A stretch of DNA of 64,000 nt from Leucobacter luti (GTDB lineage Bacteria; Actinomycetota; Actinomycetes; Actinomycetales; Microbacteriaceae), in NCBI RefSeq assembly GCF_019464495.1, contig NZ_CP080492.1, positions 3,224,001 through 3,288,000 on the forward strand, in the 5' to 3' direction. Below the pieces are notes generated by a model. It made no database searches. It saw only the letters and a program-made list of their open reading frames with translations, and was not told the DNA's origin. Below, piece by piece: positions 35,672-44,305 of this stretch. The position numbers and the translations under genes are program-made. Numbering within the stretch: the stretch's first letter is position 1; each line of letters begins with the position of its first letter.

Positions 35672-35703
35672 TCGGGCCCGAATCCAAGCGGATCCGGGCC
35701 CGA
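35672..35703. terminator. Bidirectional terminator between convergent CoA-transferase and ALDH genes
   Basis: 14-bp stem (35672-35685 and 35690-35703) with one mismatch and an AAGC loop, immediately after the repaired CoA-transferase stop. Confidence 0.75.
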
Positions 35704-35737
35704 ACTGTTCGTGCGCGGCGACTACCGCGCGGAGAGC

Positions 35738-37096
35738 TTACTTCGCTGCGAAACGGAACAGCTTCTTGTTCGCGAACTCCAGCATGCCGCCCTTGCCGAG
35801 CTCACGACCGTAGCCCGACTTCTTGACGCCACCGAAGGGCACGTCGGCGCCTTCAAGGCCTGCGCCGCCGATGAAGACCATGCCGACGTCGAGCTGGTTG
35901 CCGACGCGCTCAGCGCGGTCCAGATCGTCGCAGATCACGACGGAGCCGAGGCCGTAGGGCGAGGAGTTGGCGAGGGAGATCGCCTCTTCGTCGCTCGAGA
36001 CCTTGTAGAGCTGCGCAACCGGGCCGAAGAGCTCCTGGCTGTACACATCCATTGCCGGGGTGATGTTGGTCAGCACCGTCGGGGTGAAGACATTGCCCTT
36101 CGGTGTGCTGTCGCCAACGAGTACCTCAGCGCCCTGGGAAATGGCATCCTGCACCTGTGCGGTGAGTGTCTTCGTGGCCGCTGCGGAGGAGAGCGGACCG
36201 AAGTCCCCACCCTCGTATGACTGGCCCGCGATGGCTGCCTTGAACTTCTCAGCGAACTCGTCGAAGTACTTGTCCATGACGACAATACGCTTGGAGCCGT
36301 TGCAGGCCTGACCGGTGTTGTCCATGCGGCCAGCGACCGCGTGCTCAACGGCGTGATCAAGATCGTCCGTGTCGAGCACCAGGAATACGTCGGAGCCGCC
36401 CAGCTCGAGCACGCACTTCTTGAGTGCGCGGCCGGCCTGCTCAGCGACGATGGCGCCTGCGCGCTCTGAGCCCGTCAGGGAAACTCCCTGGACACGATCG
36501 TCGGCGATGATGTCCGAGATCTGGTCGTGCGTCGCGAAGACGTTGACGTAGGCGCCCTTGGGGAAGCCTGCATCAAGAAACAGCTGCTCGAGCGCGAGAG
36601 CCGACTCGGGGCACTGCGCAGCGTGCTTCAGCACGATGGTGTTGCCGAGGATCAGGTTCGGGACGGCGAAGCGTGCGACCTGGTAGTACGGGAAGTTCCA
36701 CGGCATGATGCCGAGGATGACGCCCGTGCCCTGGAAGCGGAAGAACGACTTCAGGCCGTCTTCGACCTCAAGCTCCTCGTCGGCCAGCCACTTCTCAGCG
36801 TTCTTGGCGAAGGCGGCCGTGATGGCGCCGGAGAATTCGACCTCGCCGATCGACTGGTCGAGGGGCTTGCCCATCTCGCGCACAATGATTGCGGCGAGTT
36901 CGTCCTTGCGCTCTTCGAAGAGCTCGGCTGCCCGCTGGGCAAGAGCAGCGCGCTCGGCGACCGTGGTCGTACGAGCCCAATCCGTGTATGCCTGCTGGGC
37001 CGCGGCCAGTGAGGCCTCGATCTCCTCCGTGGTCGCATCGGGGTACTCGGCGACGGTCTCGCCCGTAGCCGGGTTAATTACGGCAAACGTGCCCAT
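35738..37096 (-). CDS. NAD(P)-dependent aldehyde dehydrogenase, succinate-semialdehyde type
   Basis: 452-residue cytoplasmic aldehyde dehydrogenase, the short form typical of GabD1-like succinate-semialdehyde dehydrogenases. General base Glu231 is in ELGGSDVFLV, catalytic Cys265 in TGQACNGSKR, and the NAD(P) region includes MPWNFPYYQ. AAGGAG lies before the ATG at 37096; longer starts run into the divergent gap. It faces away from an APC permease, and a flavin amine oxidase lies beyond, so oxidation of an aldehyde formed from an amine (GABA or polyamine route) is a reasonable role. Substrate not proven by sequence. Confidence 0.9.
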   Translation of the reverse strand: MGTFAVINPATGETVAEYPDATTEEIEASLAAAQQAYTDWARTTTVAERAALAQRAAELFEERKDELAAIIVREMGKPLDQSIGEVEFSGAITAAFAKNAEKWLADEELEVEDGLKSFFRFQGTGVILGIMPWNFPYYQVARFAVPNLILGNTIVLKHAAQCPESALALEQLFLDAGFPKGAYVNVFATHDQISDIIADDRVQGVSLTGSERAGAIVAEQAGRALKKCVLELGGSDVFLVLDTDDLDHAVEHAVAGRMDNTGQACNGSKRIVVMDKYFDEFAEKFKAAIAGQSYEGGDFGPLSSAAATKTLTAQVQDAISQGAEVLVGDSTPKGNVFTPTVLTNITPAMDVYSQELFGPVAQLYKVSSDEEAISLANSSPYGLGSVVICDDLDRAERVGNQLDVGMVFIGGAGLEGADVPFGGVKKSGYGRELGKGGMLEFANKKLFRFAAK

Positions 37097-37462
37097 AAAT
37101 GACTCACTCCTTAGTGACTTCGTCGGGGATAGTGACGTCTCCCAGTGTCCCACACCGCGGTTCAGGACACTACCTCGGCGCGCACCGAATTCGTTGGGAT
37201 CCAGGGCATCTATGCCACTGATTCCGCCCCTGTATGGCGCATTTTGTTGCGAAATCAGTTGATTTCCTTGATTTCGACAGATTGAGCAGAGTATTTCCTG
37301 AGTGTCTGTGAAGTTATTCCAGGCGTGCGCGCCGCGGGAAGAGTGTGCGTTGCGAGGAAAATGAGGCAGAATGTCATCGTGCATGACAATGACATTGAGC
37401 CATGCGATTGAAGACGTAATGATGCGCTCGGCGAAGACGCCGGAATCGAGAGAAGTACCGAC
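37097..37462. promoter_or_regulatory. Divergent control region of ALDH and APC permease with inverted repeat
   Basis: 366-bp gap without a gene. At 37370-37396 AATGTCAT and ATGACATT form an 8-bp inverted repeat, with ATGACA at 37383-37388 giving a second tighter pairing. It lies about 70 bases before the permease start and is a likely operator. No regulator gene is adjacent. Confidence 0.5.
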
Positions 37463-38983
37463 ATGACGAAGCACACGCTGCCGAACGCGACCGAGACCGG
37501 TCACATTCACGTTGGCAAAGGACTGAACGAGGGCGCCCTCGGCGTCGTTGGCTCCACAATGATCGGGCTTGCCTCGACTGCGCCGCTGTACTCACTCGCC
37601 GCGACGCTCGGCTACGTGATCCTCGCGGTCGGTGCGCAAGCGCCGCTCGTGTTTATCGTGGCCTGCATCCCAATGGTGTTCGCAGCGTTTGCGTATCAGG
37701 AGCTCAACCGCGAGATTCCCGACTGCGGCACGACGTTTGTCTGGGGCACCAAGGCGTTCGGGCCCATTACCGGGTGGGTCGGCGGCTGGGCCGTTGCCGT
37801 GGCCTCGATCATGGTGCTCGCGAACGTCGGTGAGATCACCGGCCAGTACTTCTGGCTATTGCTCGGAAATGAGGAGTTTGCGAGCAACCGCGCGATCGTC
37901 ATCGGGACCTCGGTCATCTTCATGGCGATCATGACGTTCATCAGCACGATCGGCGTGCAGCTTGGAGAGCGGCTGCAAATGGTCCTCGTGGGGATCCAGA
38001 TCGTGGCGATGGTCCTGTTCGGGGTGCTCGCGTTGATGAATGCCGATGGTGCTGCACATGCGGGATCTGTTGCCTTTGACTGGAACTGGTTTAATCCGGC
38101 CGAGCTCACCTCATGGGGCGGATTCATGCAGGCGGTGCTGCTCGCGCTGTTTATCTACTGGGGCTGGGACACCTGTCTTGCCCTGAACGAAGAAACGAAG
38201 AACCCTCGCACGACTCCTGGCCGGGCCGCGCTCTCCAGCATCGTCATCCTCATCGTGCTGTATGTCGGCGTCTCCGTCGCTGTGATGATGTTCGCAGGCT
38301 TTGGCGACTCCGGCTTCGGGCTCACGAACGCGGAGAACCTCGACGACGTCTTCACCGTGCTCGGCGGCGCCCTGTTCGGGCCGTGGGGGTGGTTCTTGAT
38401 CCTCGGCGTGCTGCTCTCGGCGGCGTCCTCAACGCAGACGACGATCCTGCCCACCGCGCGCGGAACACTGTCGATGGCCGTGTATCGCGCGCTTCCAGCG
38501 AAGTTCGCTGAGCTGCACCCCAAGTTCAAGACCCCCTGGTTTTCCACGACCGTAATGGGGATCGCAGCAATCGTCTACTACGTAGGCATGTCGCTCTTGT
38601 CCGAAGATATGCTCGCGGATTCGCTCACATCAATGGGTCTCGCGGTCGCGCTGTACTATGCAATCACCTCGTTCGCGTGCGTGTGGTACTTCCGTGGCAC
38701 GTTGCGAGACAGCGCGCGCAACCTGTGGTTCCGCGGCATATTCCCGGTCCTCGGTGGCCTCATGCTCGGTTACGCGTTCGTGCAGTCTGCAATCGACATG
38801 TGGGCGCGCGACTACGGCGAAACAGTGCTGCTCGGAATCGGAGGAGCATTCGTGATCGGCGTTGGCGCAATCCTGATCGGCTTTGTGTTCATGGGGCTGT
38901 GGTGGCTCCGGCCCAATTCGCGACCGTTCTTCCGCGGTGAGAGCCTCAACCGCGATACCGAAGTGCTCGTCCCCGACGAGTAG
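37463..38983 (+). CDS. APC family amino acid/amine permease
   Basis: 506-residue cytoplasmic-membrane transporter with about 12 hydrophobic segments. The first helix carries the APC motif GSTMIGLASTAPLYSL, and the N-terminal tail is short and polar. It resembles the GABA/amino acid permease branch of the APC superfamily, with proton-coupled uptake the usual mechanism. Divergent from the aldehyde dehydrogenase and followed by a small membrane protein and an amine oxidase, it may import the amine those enzymes degrade. Confidence 0.92.
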   Translation: MTKHTLPNATETGHIHVGKGLNEGALGVVGSTMIGLASTAPLYSLAATLGYVILAVGAQAPLVFIVACIPMVFAAFAYQELNREIPDCGTTFVWGTKAFGPITGWVGGWAVAVASIMVLANVGEITGQYFWLLLGNEEFASNRAIVIGTSVIFMAIMTFISTIGVQLGERLQMVLVGIQIVAMVLFGVLALMNADGAAHAGSVAFDWNWFNPAELTSWGGFMQAVLLALFIYWGWDTCLALNEETKNPRTTPGRAALSSIVILIVLYVGVSVAVMMFAGFGDSGFGLTNAENLDDVFTVLGGALFGPWGWFLILGVLLSAASSTQTTILPTARGTLSMAVYRALPAKFAELHPKFKTPWFSTTVMGIAAIVYYVGMSLLSEDMLADSLTSMGLAVALYYAITSFACVWYFRGTLRDSARNLWFRGIFPVLGGLMLGYAFVQSAIDMWARDYGETVLLGIGGAFVIGVGAILIGFVFMGLWWLRPNSRPFFRGESLNRDTEVLVPDE

Positions 38984-39091
38984 GCGACGCGCACGGATCC
39001 CGCCACGAGATGCAGGAAACCGAACTGTCATTCGCTCGTTACGGCGGGGGTCAGCCCTGGAAATGGAGGCGTCACGCTCGGATGCTGAACT

Positions 39092-39451
39092 GTGAACATG
39101 CGAAGCGGAACGGCAACTCCACGGTGGAAGCAGGTGTGTGCAGTGTGGGCGGGCATGCTGCCGGTCAACATCCTGGTCTCGTGGGCAATCGCCGCGCTTC
39201 CGTGGTGGGGTGCGGTCGCATTGCCTGCGCGATCGCTCATCCTGGTGAGCGTGATAGCGCCGGTCATGACCTGCGTAATGATGCCTCTTGTCACCAGACT
39301 GCTACGGCCATGGCTGACGAGGCACCCCGACCGTGTGCAGCACGAGCGCTGTCTGCGCGAAGCGTTGGACCAACTCGCAGCGCCGCCTCAGGCGGGGCAG
39401 CAGCGCACTGGCGCGGCGGACGCAGACGGGTCAGCGAGCCGCGTATCCTGA
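39092..39451 (+). CDS. Small membrane protein, similar to the membrane tail of ABM-type proteins
   Basis: 119 residues with two hydrophobic helices (about 17-38 and 46-67). The pattern PRWKQVCAVWAGMLPVN followed later by VMMPLVTRLLRPWL resembles the C-terminal transmembrane part of antibiotic-biosynthesis-monooxygenase (ABM) membrane proteins, but without the ABM domain. The tail is disordered. Start is GTG 39092 or ATG 39098. It ends five bases before the amine oxidase start. Function unknown. Confidence 0.6.
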   Translation: MNMRSGTATPRWKQVCAVWAGMLPVNILVSWAIAALPWWGAVALPARSLILVSVIAPVMTCVMMPLVTRLLRPWLTRHPDRVQHERCLREALDQLAAPPQAGQQRTGAADADGSASRVS

Positions 39452-39455
39452 AGAT

Positions 39456-40817
39456 ATGAGTAGCGCAGACGCCTCCCGTGAGTGGTTCGACACGATTGTC
39501 GTGGGGGCGGGGGTCTCGGGCCTCGCGGCGGCAAGAGCACTGACTGCAGCTGGCCAGCGTGTTGTGGTGTTGGAAGCGCGGGATCGGATTGGCGGCCGGC
39601 TCCACAGCGAGCGGGAGCAGGGGCGGGTCACTGATCTCGGGGCGTCCTGGATCCATGGCATCACCGACAGCCCAGTGCACCAGGTGACACAGGCATTCGG
39701 CATGCGCGACGTCGAGTTCACGATGGGAAGTTTCCAGGCGGGCGGGCGGCCGGTCGCGTATTACGGGCCAGACGCTCAGCGCCTGAGCGACGAGGCCGCC
39801 GCTGCATTCATCGCCGACATCGCTGAGTTCGACACCCACCTGGCCCAGACCGTCGCGCAGATCGCTCCCAACTCCTCCTACGAGGACGCCGTCGAGGTGA
39901 CGCTGACCAGGCTGGCCTGGGCTGCGGGTCGCGCCGATCGAGTACGTGAGTATTTGCGGCACCGTACTGAGGAACAGTACGGGGTGTGGATCTCAGAGCT
40001 TGATGCGCACGGACTTGACGACGATGAGACCGATGGGGAAGAGGTCGTCTTCCCCGACGGATACGACCGACTCGCGTTCGGTCTTGCTGCGGGCCTCGAT
40101 ATCCGGCTCGCCACTCCGGTGTCGCGGGTGGAATGGGGCTCAGGTGGAGCCACAGTGACCGCGGGGCAGCGCACCTTCGCGGGTGCTCGCGCGGTGGTTA
40201 CCGTGCCGGTCGGCGTCTTGAAATCCAGCGAGTTTGTCATCACTCCGCCACTTCCGGAACCCGTGGCCGGGGCCCTCGAGCGGCTCGAGATGAACGCCTT
40301 TGAGAAAGTGTTTCTGCGCTTTCCCACACGGTTCTGGGAAGGCGCTGTCTCTGCGGTTCGCCGGCAGGGCGATGCTGGTGCCTGGTGGCACTCCTGGTAT
40401 GACCTCACCGCGCTACACGGTGAACCCACCCTGCTGACCTTCGCTGCAGGCCCCTGCGCGCGGGAGATCCGCGAGTGGGACGACGCGCGCGTGGTGGACT
40501 CGGTGCTCACCGCGCTGCGTGAGATCTACGGTGATGCGGTTCCCGATCCGATCGCCGCACATCTTACGCACTGGCAAGATGATCCCTGGTCCCGCGGATC
40601 ATACGCGTATATGACCGTTGGATCGGTGCCCGCAGACCATGAACTGCTCGCGACTCCGATCGGCGACGTGCTGCACCTCGCCGGCGAGGCGACCTGGCAG
40701 GATGATCCAGCGACGATCACGGCTGCGCTTTGCTCCGGGCACCGTGCGGCCGAACGGATCCTGAATCACGCGGTGCCGATCGCGAGTCTGAGCGACCCGC
40801 TCCCTGCCTCGGCTTAA
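39456..40817 (+). CDS. Flavin monoamine oxidase family protein
   Basis: 453-residue FAD amine oxidase. The dinucleotide-binding motif VVGAGVSGLAAARAL begins at about residue 14, followed by EARDRIGGRLHS, and the C-terminal FAD contact is HLAGEATWQDDPATI. The family oxidises primary or secondary amines to aldehydes with hydrogen peroxide release; putrescine oxidases are close in size. No signal peptide, so cytoplasmic. ATG at 39456 is just after the small membrane gene. Its product aldehyde could feed the ALDH at 35738. The stop overlaps the convergent DUF4349 gene by four bases. Confidence 0.9.
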   Translation: MSSADASREWFDTIVVGAGVSGLAAARALTAAGQRVVVLEARDRIGGRLHSEREQGRVTDLGASWIHGITDSPVHQVTQAFGMRDVEFTMGSFQAGGRPVAYYGPDAQRLSDEAAAAFIADIAEFDTHLAQTVAQIAPNSSYEDAVEVTLTRLAWAAGRADRVREYLRHRTEEQYGVWISELDAHGLDDDETDGEEVVFPDGYDRLAFGLAAGLDIRLATPVSRVEWGSGGATVTAGQRTFAGARAVVTVPVGVLKSSEFVITPPLPEPVAGALERLEMNAFEKVFLRFPTRFWEGAVSAVRRQGDAGAWWHSWYDLTALHGEPTLLTFAAGPCAREIREWDDARVVDSVLTALREIYGDAVPDPIAAHLTHWQDDPWSRGSYAYMTVGSVPADHELLATPIGDVLHLAGEATWQDDPATITAALCSGHRAAERILNHAVPIASLSDPLPASA

Positions 40818-41968
40818 GACTGAGGATTCGCGTCCCTCGGCCACCCCGGCTGAGTTCGATTCTGTGCGGACTGATCTGACGGCTGTCCGGACTGATCCGA
40901 GACCTGTGCGGACTGGTCTGACGGCTTTGCGGGCAGCGCCGGACTGTGCTCAGACTGCCCCGGACTGTGCACGGGCGGATCGAGATCTTGCCCCGCCTGG
41001 CCGGGAGAGTGGAGTTCGGCGGCACCCTGTGCTGGATCTTGATCCGGGCCGTGCACCTCGGCTACGGCGGCCGACGCAGACGCCGTCGCCGCAGCAGTTG
41101 CGCGCCGCACCCGCCGCCGCTTCGTGCTGCGCACGATCCAGATCACTGCAGCGGCAATGAGCGCGCCCAATACCAGCCACGGGAGCAGAATGCCGAGCAG
41201 CACAATCCCGCCTGAGAGCGCGACGCCCATGGAGGTGACACCGGCGACCAATCCGTCCCAGAACGACGTCGGCCCACCGCCGGGCAGCACGCTCGGTGTG
41301 GTGAGTGACACCCAGATCGTCGCCTCGTCGACCTGCCCCTCAAGCGCGGTGAGCTGCGCTTGCAGGCCATCGAGCTCCTGTTGCCGCGCTGAAAGCGCTG
41401 ACTCAGCCTCCAGGAGATCGCTCGTCGAGGTTGCACTCTCCATGAGTGTTTGGAGTCGTGTGATTGAGGTCTCCAGCGCGGCGACGCGCGCTTGGAGGTC
41501 GACGTGCTCCGTTGTGACATCGGCGGCGGAACGGCTCTGCGATACGACGTCACCCACCTCGCTCAACCGGGTGAATGCCTCCTCGAGCTGATCCGACGGC
41601 ACACGCACGGTCAGAGATGCGTTGGCCGGGCTCTGTGACGATGCTTCCTGGGAGAACTGCGATTCGACCGAACCGTTGAGATCAATTGCAATGGTGGCCA
41701 CGCGATCGCTTGCGGCGGCGATGTCATCGACAGTGACGGAGAGTTCGCCAGAGCGCACGATTGAGCGGTCGATGGGCGCTCCAGTGTGTGCCTCTGCGGC
41801 GCCGTCAACGGCCTGATCGGTGAGGGGAGTGACACCGGGGACGTCGGATACCACGCCGCCGGCTTCCGGCAGCGACCCGGAACTGCTCTGTTGAGCGGCG
41901 CAGGCCGAGAGCGGAGCGAGCAACAGCACTCCAGTGGCGGCGAGGGCGAGTGTGCGACGACGATTCAT
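40814..41968 (-). CDS. DUF4349 domain lipoprotein
   Basis: 384 residues. The N-terminus is a lipoprotein signal with lipobox LAPLSAC (Cys23). DUF4349 follows, including SGELSVTVDDIAAASDRV, a coiled-coil stretch (LQARVAALETSITRLQTLM, then LEAESALSARQQELDGLQAQL), and a membrane helix near residues 270-300 followed by a basic stop-transfer. The last 60 residues are a Ser/Gln/Asp/Pro-rich cytoplasmic tail partly made of heptad repeats. Function of DUF4349 proteins is unknown; the layout suggests an envelope-spanning sensor or scaffold. Confidence 0.88.
   Translation of the reverse strand: MNRRRTLALAATGVLLLAPLSACAAQQSSSGSLPEAGGVVSDVPGVTPLTDQAVDGAAEAHTGAPIDRSIVRSGELSVTVDDIAAASDRVATIAIDLNGSVESQFSQEASSQSPANASLTVRVPSDQLEEAFTRLSEVGDVVSQSRSAADVTTEHVDLQARVAALETSITRLQTLMESATSTSDLLEAESALSARQQELDGLQAQLTALEGQVDEATIWVSLTTPSVLPGGGPTSFWDGLVAGVTSMGVALSGGIVLLGILLPWLVLGALIAAAVIWIVRSTKRRRVRRATAAATASASAAVAEVHGPDQDPAQGAAELHSPGQAGQDLDPPVHSPGQSEHSPALPAKPSDQSAQVSDQSGQPSDQSAQNRTQPGWPRDANPQS
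40864..40926. repeat. 21-bp tandem repeat in the DUF4349 tail
   Basis: Three imperfect 21-bp units starting GTGCGGACTG or GTCCGGACTG, encoding heptads of the form PSDQSAQ/VSDQSGQ in the C-terminal tail. Confidence 0.8.
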
Positions 41969-42104
41969 GCTCACACCATAGTGTGCGAGGGCGGCAGAAT
42001 CACCGAGGAGATCCTCCACCTTGGCTGTGGGTGAGTGGATTGTTACCGAGCGACTCCGCACCGTGGCATGCCTCGGCGTTCGTCGTTCGGCGTCCGCCGA
42101 GCGC

Positions 42105-43334
42105 TCAGTTCAGCGGGATCGTGACGGTGCCGGTCTCGGGCGGTGGCTCAATAGAGCGGCCGCGGAGGTCAGGGATCCAGCGAATCGTTCCTGCTGCGAC
42201 CACAGCGCAGATCAGCAGCAGCGCCGTGGACACGACAATTGCGCCATGGGCGCCAGCGATGTCGATTGCCACGCCGGCAAGGGCTGATCCGGTGGCGACT
42301 CCAACGAGCTGGCCAGTGCCCACCCAGCCAAATGCCTCGGCAGTTTCGGAAAACTTCACGGTCGCGCTGACAATGCTGGAAACCGCGGCGAACGCGGGAG
42401 CGGTGCCGAGGCCACCGAGGAAGAGCACGGTACCCAGCCACCAGATGTTCAGGCTCACGAGACAGGCCGCGGTGCCGGCGAGCACCACAAGCACTCGAAT
42501 CAGCAGTGATGATGGGCGCATTTCGCGGTGGCCGATGAGCAGACCGCCAACGAGGGACCCGCCAGCGAAAAGCGCCAGGACGATCCCGGATTCCATGCTG
42601 CCGTGGCCGTTGCCCCCGGCATTCCCGGCGAAGGCGGCAACGATCCCCGCCTCAATCGCCGCGAACGAAGCCACAAAGAAGAAGCCGACGACCGTGGAAA
42701 TGACGACTGTGGGATGCCGCAGCACTGCTCCAAAGCCGCGACGTGACGGGGGCAGCTTCACCTGCCCGACCGCGGGGCTCAGGATGAACCATGCGCCGCC
42801 AAGGAGCATGAACCCCGCGGCGACGGTGAGGCCAACGGTCGTGCCGAACTGTGTCGTCACAAAGACCGCGACCACAGGGCCAAGCACCCAGATCAGTTCC
42901 TGCGCTGCAGCGTCAAGTGAGAACAGCGCTGAGAGCTGCTTGCTCGGAACGAGCTTCGGGTACAGGGTGCGCACGGCTGGCGTGACTGGAGGAGTGGTGA
43001 GGCCGATCAGGAGGGCGAGGCCGGCAACAATGTAGAGCGGGAGGTGCACGACGGCGATCGTGACGAGCAGCGCTGCACAGACGATCGAGGTCACCGCCAG
43101 AACCGGCCGCATGCCGAGTCGGCCCATGAGCCGACTGCTCATCGGCCCAGAGACCGCCTGACCCACGCTCTGGGTAGCGAGTACCAGCCCAGCGGAGGTG
43201 TAGTCGCCATAGGCCTGCTGGATATGCAGCAGCAGAATAATCGAGAGCATCCCGAACGGGAATCGGGCCATGAGCTGCGATACCAAAACCCGAAATACAC
43301 CAGGGTTTTTCCCCAGCTCCCGATAAATGCCCAT
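42105..43334 (-). CDS. MFS transporter
   Basis: 409 residues with 12 predicted membrane helices in two halves. The A-type loop between helices 2 and 3 reads GPMSSRLMGRLGMRPVLAV, a loose form of the MFS G-x-x-x-D-R-x-G-R motif. No signal peptide. Efflux of a drug or metabolite is the common role for such lone 12-helix MFS proteins, but no substrate can be assigned. Divergent from a small acidic protein. Confidence 0.88.
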   Translation of the reverse strand: MGIYRELGKNPGVFRVLVSQLMARFPFGMLSIILLLHIQQAYGDYTSAGLVLATQSVGQAVSGPMSSRLMGRLGMRPVLAVTSIVCAALLVTIAVVHLPLYIVAGLALLIGLTTPPVTPAVRTLYPKLVPSKQLSALFSLDAAAQELIWVLGPVVAVFVTTQFGTTVGLTVAAGFMLLGGAWFILSPAVGQVKLPPSRRGFGAVLRHPTVVISTVVGFFFVASFAAIEAGIVAAFAGNAGGNGHGSMESGIVLALFAGGSLVGGLLIGHREMRPSSLLIRVLVVLAGTAACLVSLNIWWLGTVLFLGGLGTAPAFAAVSSIVSATVKFSETAEAFGWVGTGQLVGVATGSALAGVAIDIAGAHGAIVVSTALLLICAVVAAGTIRWIPDLRGRSIEPPPETGTVTIPLN

Positions 43335-43488
43335 CAGACGAGTATATGACCGAAATCGCTCGGCACGCGAGCGTTCTGCCGCGGAATCGCGGGGCAGAAG
43401 TGCGCTGTGCCGCGGAATTCGTGGTGCTGGCCATCTGCAGTTGCACGAGCGGTTGAAGTGGTCGTTGCTCGGGGGCTAGCGTGAGAGC

Positions 43489-43713
43489 ATGAGCGACGTC
43501 GTGAACCCAGCAATTTCTGAAACCCCCGGCTCTGCGGCGGAGGAGCCTGAAGCGACTCCGACGGCCGCGGACGTTGCAGACCAGGACGCCGAACTGTCGG
43601 CTGACCTCGAAGAGCTGTGGCAGGAAGAATCACCGGACACTGCCCGCCGCACGGAGACGGCTGAGGAAGTCGATGGGGATCCGGATACGCGAGAGGCTGA
43701 CGAGGCGGTGTAG
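43489..43713 (+). CDS. Small acidic protein, function unknown
   Basis: 74 residues, very rich in Glu, Asp, Ala and Thr, with no hydrophobic stretch and no domain that I recognise; probably disordered. Start ATG at 43489 in the gap downstream of the divergent MFS gene. Codon use looks like its neighbours, and the frame is not opposed by another gene, so a real gene is plausible but unproven. Confidence 0.45.
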   Translation: MSDVVNPAISETPGSAAEEPEATPTAADVADQDAELSADLEELWQEESPDTARRTETAEEVDGDPDTREADEAV

Positions 43714-43724
43714 CACGGTACTGC

Positions 43725-43742
43725 TACGTCAAAGTACTGATG
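43725..43742. promoter_or_regulatory. Shared regulatory motif upstream of the VOC gene
   Basis: TACGTCAAAGTACTGATG matches 15 of 18 positions of the sequence at 46232-46249 before the SDR gene. The two sites flank the LuxR-PBP regulator gene, its likely source of binding protein. Confidence 0.55.
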
Positions 43743-43825
43743 CAGGGCTGCGCGCCGGCTCGCTAGCGTTGCTATCACCGGGAAGACCGGGATGTCGGTA
43801 GCTCACGAGCAGATAGGAATACACA

Positions 43826-44272
43826 ATGGCGTTGCAGCTCAAGCGCATGGACAATATGGACATTCTCACGAATGACGTGCCGCGACTTGTTGACTTCTAC
43901 CACGGCACACTCGGACTGCCGTTCTTCCTCCCCTATGAGGCGTCGGACCTGCCTGAAGAGCAGTGGGCGGGAATCGACTTTGGCAATGTCGTGCTGTATA
44001 TCTTCCACACGACCGCAGCCGGATCAGTGTTCCGCCGGTCGTCGGTGAACCTCGAAGATCCGGTGGGGCTTGATTCGTTCGCATTCGAGGTGGCGGACCT
44101 CGATGAGGCGATCGCCGCGCTCGACGGCAAGGTTGACTGGGTGCACGATGACGTCACCCCATGGCACCATCCTTCCGGCGTGTGGTACCGGTACCGGCCC
44201 TTCTACGACCCAGACGGCAACATGATCTATGTCACTGAACCGCACACTGCGCAGGCGCTACGCGACGCCTAA
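43826..44272 (+). CDS. VOC family (glyoxalase/dioxygenase-fold) protein
   Basis: 148 residues with two beta-alpha-beta-beta-beta modules typical of vicinal-oxygen-chelate proteins: LKRMDNMDILTNDVPRLVDFY opens the first and SFAFEVADLDEAIAAL the second. The terminal YDPDGNMIYVTEP is the standard VOC ending with a metal-binding Glu. Possible roles include glyoxalase, extradiol dioxygenase or resistance protein. Convergent with the LuxR-PBP regulator and preceded by the motif at 43725. Confidence 0.88.
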   Translation: MALQLKRMDNMDILTNDVPRLVDFYHGTLGLPFFLPYEASDLPEEQWAGIDFGNVVLYIFHTTAAGSVFRRSSVNLEDPVGLDSFAFEVADLDEAIAALDGKVDWVHDDVTPWHHPSGVWYRYRPFYDPDGNMIYVTEPHTAQALRDA

Positions 44273-44305
44273 CAGGACGCGCAGCACCGCTGGCGGGGCC
44301 GACCA

